Assembly: GCA_902786855.1 (NCBI GenBank)
Contig: CADAEH010000005.1
Location: forward strand, 114,470-178,469
Direction: 5' to 3'
DNA from: an uncultured Eubacteriales bacterium
GTDB taxonomy: Bacteria > Bacillota > Clostridia > Peptostreptococcales > Anaerovoracaceae
DNA length: 64,000 bases
Below, one piece after another: positions 59,424 to 64,000 of this stretch. Numbering within the stretch: the stretch's first letter is position 1; every line of letters begins with the position of its first letter. Made by a program: the position numbers and the translations under genes. Under the pieces are notes generated by a model. It saw only the letters and a program-made list of their open reading frames with translations. It was not told where the DNA came from and searched no databases.

Positions 59424-62400
59424 GGTTCTTGAATGCAGTGGCCATCATCAGCTTGATACGGTTGAGCTGATTGACATTTGAAGCACCCGGATCATAGTCG
59501 ATCGCTACGATATTAGCCTTATCGTCGTACTGTCTGAGAGCCTTGAGCATTCCCTTACCGGCAACATGATTAGGCAGGCAGGCAAAAGGCTGCAGGCAGA
59601 GAATGTTTTTTACACCTGAGTCTATCAGATCGACCATCTCACCTGTAAGAAGCCATCCTTCACCGCACTGATTACCTATGGATATAAATCTTTCAGCATT
59701 AGCAGCTGTTTCTTCTATCCTTGCATCCGGAGTAAACCTTTTGCTGGCCTCACAGGCTTTTCTTGCATGCTTACGGTAAGACTCTATGAAACTGATCATT
59801 CCCTTGTTCAGCACTTTATCTTTCCATGTACCGGAGAGGTTATTGTAATTGTATATCTTATTGAGGAATCCGTACTCGAAGAAATCTATGAACGAAGGTA
59901 CTACTGCCTCCCCGCCTTCTTCTTCTATCGTCTCGACAAGATTGTTATTGGCATTAGGATGATACTTTACGAGGATCTCACCAACGATACCAACTCTTGG
60001 CTTGACCATGTCTTCATGTATCGGGATACTGTCAAAATCTCTTATGATATCGTACAGATTCTTTATGAACTGCTTCTTGTTGAGGTCCATGCAGCTTCTG
60101 ACTATCTTGTCGAACCATGAATCCATTACCGATTGAGCACTGCCTTTCTCGATCTCGTAAGGCCTGATCCTGTACAGGCACTTCATCATGATGTCACCGT
60201 ACAGAGCTCCATAAACAAGAGACAGTGCCATTCTAGGCGTGATTGAGAAGCCTGGATTCCGCTCGAGACCGACCATATTGAAGGATATTACAGGGATCTG
60301 TTCCATCCCGAGATCTTTGAGAGCTTTTCTGAGCAATGCAACATAATTGCTTGCTCTGCATCCTCCGCCGGTCTGTGACATGAACACACCTGTTTTGCTC
60401 AGATCATATTCACCCGACTTGAGAGCATATATGATCTGACCGAGCGTAACGATCGTAGGATAGCAGGCATCATTGTTGACGTAACGAAGGCCTTCTTCTT
60501 CCGATTCCTTAGTTACAGCCGGAAGCAGTACGGCATTGTATCCGGCAGCCCTCATAACTGGCTCAAAATACTGGAAATGTATAGGAGACATCTGAGGAAC
60601 GAGCAGCGTATAGCCGTCATTTCTCATCTCTTTTGTAAACAGTTTCCTCTTGTATGGTTTATTGACCCTGCGTGATCTCGTGCCGAGCTTATCTCTCTCT
60701 TCGAGCGCTGCTTTCAGAGATCTGATCCTGATCCTTGCAGCACCGAGGTTTGCTCCCTCATCTATCTTAAGTACTGTGTACAGCTTGTTGTTCTGTGAGA
60801 GGAGCTCATCTACTTCATCCGTTGTGACAGCATCGAGTCCGCATCCGAATGAATTGAGCTGGATCACTTCTATGTCATCTCTCTGGCCTGCATAAACAGC
60901 AGCCTTATAAAGCCTTGAATGATATACCCATTGGTCGAGTATCCTGAGAGGCCTTTCAGCATGAATCTTCCAGCTCACGGAATCTTCTGACAATACTACC
61001 ATATCCTGCTGGATAACGAGTTCATCGATACCGTGATTGACCTCAGGGTCTACATGATAAGGACGCCCGGAAAGGATAATGCCTTTCTTATGATGCTCCT
61101 CCATATACCTGAGAGCTTTTTCGCCTTCGTTCGCAACACTGTTCCTGTATGCTTTCTGGGCATTTCTGGCAGCTCTCAGTGCGTGGCTTATTTCAAGAGT
61201 ATCTGTTCCTATGCCATACAGACTGTAATCTCTACTGTCTTCTCCGAGATGATAACTTTCGACTATGTTCTCAGCACTGCTGAGGTCTACACGTCTGGAT
61301 CCAGAGAAGAATTTTGTCATCTCCTCTATGAATCTTGCGTCATTATCATATGGCACGAATGGATGATAGAATTCTACGTTATTATCGTAGAAATAATCAG
61401 CCATATTCTTGTCGATAACTTCAGGATATGTAGCAACTACAGGACAGTTATAATGATTAGGAGCTTTTCTGTCTTCAACTGCTTCATAATTGATCGAAGG
61501 ATAGAATATGCGCTTGACACCGTTTTCAACGAGCCATTTGATATGTCCATGGACGAGCTTTGCAGGATAACAAGCAGTGTCAGACGAAATAGTGTCCATA
61601 CCGCTTACATAGATTTCCTTGCTGCTTGGAGGACTTATTACTACCCTGAAACCAAGCTTTGAGAAGAATGCATGCCAGAACGGGTAGTTCTCATACATGT
61701 TAAGAACTCTTGGTATTCCGATAGTACCCCTCTTAGCTTCTTCTTCACTCAGTACAGGTCTGTCAAAGAGAAGTGATGCTTTGATCTTATACAGATTAGG
61801 AAGTTCAGACTTCTCTGTCACATGTCCGGCGCCTCTTTCACATCTGTTACCGGTTATATATCTGCTGCCGTCTGAGAATTTTGAAATAGTCAGGAGACAG
61901 TTGTTCCCGCATCTGCCGCATCTGGCGTTAGAGGTAGTGACGGTAAAACTATCTACCAGTTCAAGAGGCAGGACGTCAGAAACATCTCCTTCCGCATAGT
62001 CATCACAAGCTACTATAGCAGCACCGAATGCTCCCATAAGACCTGATATTTCCGGCCGTATAACGTTCTTTCCGAGAATGATCTCGAGGCTTCTCAGGAC
62101 TGCTTCATTCAGGAATGTTCCACCCTGAACAACAACATTAGGGCCAGTCTCTTCGGTGTTTCTGAGTTTTATTACTTTATAAAGAGCATTCTTGATAACG
62201 GAATAAGAAAGTCCGGCAGAAATATCGGCTATGCTGGCTCCCTCTTTCTGTGACTGTTTTACTTTTGAATTCATGAAAACAGTACACCTTGTCCCGAGGT
62301 CAACAGGCTTACGTGACTTGAGCGCCTCTTCGGCGAATTCAGGAACTGTCATGCTTACAGATTTTGCATAAGTCTCAATGAAAGAACCACATCCTGAAGA

Positions 62401-63729
62401 GCATGCTTCGTTCAGCATGATACTGCTGATGGCACCATCCTTGATCTTCATACACTTCATATCCTGACCGCCGATATCAAGGATAAATGAAACATCAGGC
62501 AGAAACTGACGAGCTGCCTTATAGTGAGCCATAGTCTCTATCTCGCCGTCATCTATCCTGAAAGCTGCTTTGACAAGACCTTCTCCATAACCTGTAACGA
62601 CAGATCTCCCGATATATGCGTCTGCAGGCAAAAGCTGATAGATCTCTTTGAGCACATTTTTAACTACATCAAGCGGGTCACCTTCATTGTTCTGATAATG
62701 CTCATAAATAAGCTCTTTATCAGAATTGATGACAGCTGCCTTAGTCGTAGTAGATCCAGCGTCTATACCAAGGAAAACAGGACCATGCACTTCACGAATA
62801 TCACCTCTGGAAATCTTTGCTGCTGCATGCCTTGCCCTGAATTGAGCCAGATCTTCATCGGATTCGAACAGTGGTTGTAAGTATTTAGTATCTGATACAG
62901 CCTCCGGATCTGCATTTCTCAATCTGTCGATCAGTGCAGAGAGCTTGACCGGCTGCTCGTTTGCAGCAAGAAAAGCTGCTCCCAAAGCGACAAAGTACTT
63001 AGCATTTTCAGGGAACACTATGTTCTCTTCTTTGAGGTTTAATGTCTCAGTGAATCTTTTCCTAAGCTCGGACAGATATTCAAGCGGTCCACCGAGGAAA
63101 GCTACATTGCCCTTGATCGGGTGTCCGCATGCAAGTCCTGATATCATCTGATTGACTACAGCCTGGAAAATAGAAGCCGCGATATCTGCCGGCTTAGCTC
63201 CGTCATTTATAAGAGGCTGAATATCGGTCTTGGCAAAGACCCCGCATCTTGATGCTATAGGATAAATAATAGAATAATCTTTTGCAGCCTCATTGAGACC
63301 ACCCGCATCAGTGTTCAAAAGGACTGCCATCTGGTCAATAAAAGCGCCTGTGCCGCCGGCACAGGTTCCGTTCATGCGCTGTTCTACGGATGAACCGTAA
63401 AAAGTGATCTTGGCATCTTCTCCACCCAATTCTATAGCTACATCAGTCTGCGGTATGATTTTTTCTACAGCTCTGCTGCAGGCAACAACTTCCTGCTCAA
63501 ATCTGATGTCAAAAAGATTAGCGAGTGAAAGACCGCCTGATCCTGTAATTACTGCTCTGAGAGTGAGATCCCCCTTCTCTTCACTCAGTTCTTCCAGAAG
63601 TTCTCCTACTTTCTCAAACACATTGGACATATGTCTCTCATATTTTGAGTAAACAATATTGTCCTTTTCATCGATCAGTACGAGTTTGACTGTAGTAGAT
63701 CCAACATCAATACCAAGTCTAAGTTTCAT
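59413..63729 (-). CDS. Giant acyl-CoA dehydratase activase-related fusion protein
   Basis: A 1438-residue protein from ATG 63729, where GIDVGSTTVKLVL begins four residues in. It has two consecutive ASKHA ATPase domains of the BadF/BadG/HgdC type: the first about 1-255 with CAGGTGAFIDQ, the second about 305-560 with GIDAGSTTTKAAV and ACSSGCGSFIETYA, whose cysteines would bind the bridging [4Fe-4S] cluster. A cysteine-rich linker (CGRCGNNC, NRCERG near 640-665), a DUF2229-type domain (SSDTACYPAKLVHGH) and a C-terminal dehydratase-like domain (QTGGGCRASNYVALL, GNQCGEGW, LQPFACLPNHV) follow. It probably uses ATP to drive low-potential electron transfer. The substrate is unknown. Confidence 0.9.
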   Translation of the reverse strand: MKLRLGIDVGSTTVKLVLIDEKDNIVYSKYERHMSNVFEKVGELLEELSEEKGDLTLRAVITGSGGLSLANLFDIRFEQEVVACSRAVEKIIPQTDVAIELGGEDAKITFYGSSVEQRMNGTCAGGTGAFIDQMAVLLNTDAGGLNEAAKDYSIIYPIASRCGVFAKTDIQPLINDGAKPADIAASIFQAVVNQMISGLACGHPIKGNVAFLGGPLEYLSELRKRFTETLNLKEENIVFPENAKYFVALGAAFLAANEQPVKLSALIDRLRNADPEAVSDTKYLQPLFESDEDLAQFRARHAAAKISRGDIREVHGPVFLGIDAGSTTTKAAVINSDKELIYEHYQNNEGDPLDVVKNVLKEIYQLLPADAYIGRSVVTGYGEGLVKAAFRIDDGEIETMAHYKAARQFLPDVSFILDIGGQDMKCMKIKDGAISSIMLNEACSSGCGSFIETYAKSVSMTVPEFAEEALKSRKPVDLGTRCTVFMNSKVKQSQKEGASIADISAGLSYSVIKNALYKVIKLRNTEETGPNVVVQGGTFLNEAVLRSLEIILGKNVIRPEISGLMGAFGAAIVACDDYAEGDVSDVLPLELVDSFTVTTSNARCGRCGNNCLLTISKFSDGSRYITGNRCERGAGHVTEKSELPNLYKIKASLLFDRPVLSEEEAKRGTIGIPRVLNMYENYPFWHAFFSKLGFRVVISPPSSKEIYVSGMDTISSDTACYPAKLVHGHIKWLVENGVKRIFYPSINYEAVEDRKAPNHYNCPVVATYPEVIDKNMADYFYDNNVEFYHPFVPYDNDARFIEEMTKFFSGSRRVDLSSAENIVESYHLGEDSRDYSLYGIGTDTLEISHALRAARNAQKAYRNSVANEGEKALRYMEEHHKKGIILSGRPYHVDPEVNHGIDELVIQQDMVVLSEDSVSWKIHAERPLRILDQWVYHSRLYKAAVYAGQRDDIEVIQLNSFGCGLDAVTTDEVDELLSQNNKLYTVLKIDEGANLGAARIRIRSLKAALEERDKLGTRSRRVNKPYKRKLFTKEMRNDGYTLLVPQMSPIHFQYFEPVMRAAGYNAVLLPAVTKESEEEGLRYVNNDACYPTIVTLGQIIYALKSGEYDLSKTGVFMSQTGGGCRASNYVALLRKALKDLGMEQIPVISFNMVGLERNPGFSITPRMALSLVYGALYGDIMMKCLYRIRPYEIEKGSAQSVMDSWFDKIVRSCMDLNKKQFIKNLYDIIRDFDSIPIHEDMVKPRVGIVGEILVKYHPNANNNLVETIEEEGGEAVVPSFIDFFEYGFLNKIYNYNNLSGTWKDKVLNKGMISFIESYRKHARKACEASKRFTPDARIEETAANAERFISIGNQCGEGWLLTGEMVDLIDSGVKNILCLQPFACLPNHVAGKGMLKALRQYDDKANIVAIDYDPGASNVNQLNRIKLMMATAFKNLEE

Positions 63730-63775
63730 TATATCTCTGACCCCTTCTTCAACACGGTATATCAAAAATTGCACA

Positions 63776-64000
63776 AAATAGAACGGGCAGACTGTAAGCC
63801 GGGTTCTGTATTTGACGATCATCCATCTAGTACTGTGATTGCCCACAGCATCAAGCGACTCACCTTCGGGCGGGTACGGGCCGCACCCATGGATGCCCTT
63901 TTCAGTCTTGCTCCGGATGGGGTTTACACGGCTGCTGTGTCTCCACAGCACCGGTGAGCTCTTACCTCACCATTTCAACCTTGCCACGGCATTACCCGTT
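63776..64000 (-). ncRNA. rnpB: RNase P RNA, 3' part (runs off window)
   Basis: The catalytic RNA of RNase P, which trims tRNA 5' ends. On the minus strand GAGGTAAGAGCTCACCGG (the AGAGCxCACC motif), GTAAACCCCATCCGGAGCAAG, and the 3' ACAGAACCCGGCTTACAG with CCCGTTC are characteristic. The 5' half, including the GAGGAAAGUCC motif, lies beyond base 64000. The 3' end near 63776 is estimated from the pairing region GCCCGTTC. Confidence 0.95.

Noticed and set aside
1-64000. CRISPR arrays, insertion sequences, prophage or integrative elements
   Set aside because: No regularly spaced repeats, transposase, integrase or att-like repeats were seen on either strand.

Overview
The window looks like chromosomal DNA from a strict anaerobe of the Bacillota, class Clostridia. 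Points in favour are a long (p)ppGpp synthetase/hydrolase beside HisS/AspS, a fused SecDF with a separate YajC, HemZ, a complete anaerobic (Cbi-type) cobalamin pathway, corrinoid methyltransferases with a [2Fe-2S] activator, and 2-hydroxyacyl-CoA dehydratase-family proteins. I cannot name the genus; a lineage near Eubacteriales/Anaerovoracaceae is a guess. Every protein gene but one lies on the minus strand, so the text below follows transcription from high to low coordinates. I saw no insertion sequence, phage gene, CRISPR array or integrase.

Layout. (1) 63.8-51.9 kb is mostly housekeeping: the 3' part of RNase P RNA, a giant acyl-CoA dehydratase activase fusion, a YebC regulator, a probable 6S RNA, a P1-family peptidase with a long acidic insert, DNA polymerase I and dephospho-CoA kinase, then a plus-strand double-cubane-cluster protein. 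(2) 51.8-50.5 kb holds a small unknown gene and a cytoplasmic cobaltochelatase CbiK. (3) A good sigma-A-type promoter (50439-50467) and a cobalamin riboswitch (about 50232-50405) head a nearly gapless run of 28 genes ending at a strong terminator at 20.6 kb. The order is lipoprotein CbiK, a NEAT-like lipoprotein, the BtuFCD importer, the anaerobic B12 pathway with HemB and a HemC-CobA-HemD fusion, an ABC-2 exporter, a second NEAT-like membrane protein, a short Met8-like dehydrogenase, and a VWA/MoxR pair. (4) 20.5-8.9 kb is a corrinoid methyl-transfer island: four proteins of the uroporphyrinogen decarboxylase/MtaA fold, one corrinoid protein, one corrinoid activator, a cytoplasmic leucine-rich-repeat protein, DUF1638, a MATE exporter and an NhaC-type antiporter. 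(5) 8.9-0 kb has two tandem tRNA-Leu genes driving yajC, then secDF, relA, a metallo-hydrolase, hemZ, hisS and the start of aspS.

How the parts fit. The large operon makes or salvages the corrinoid that the methyltransferase island uses. Chelation is represented twice: one CbiK is cytoplasmic, and the other carries a lipobox and is probably outside the membrane beside NEAT-like, possibly tetrapyrrole-binding, proteins. Cobalamin synthesis from 5-aminolevulinate to the finished nucleotide loop is almost complete here. A corrinoid adenosyltransferase, a threonine kinase, cobalt transport and HemA/HemL are not in the window.

The strongest candidates for something undescribed are three. First is the extracytoplasmic CbiK/NEAT-like/ABC-2/MoxR-VWA group inside the B12 operon. 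Second is the methyltransferase island, which has several UroD-fold proteins but no recognisable MttB/MtaB-type first methyltransferase and includes a translationally coupled LRR protein and a UroD homologue lacking a zinc ligand. Third is the P1 peptidase with an acidic insert placed just before its self-cleavage site. All annotation was made by reading the sequence; no database search was run.
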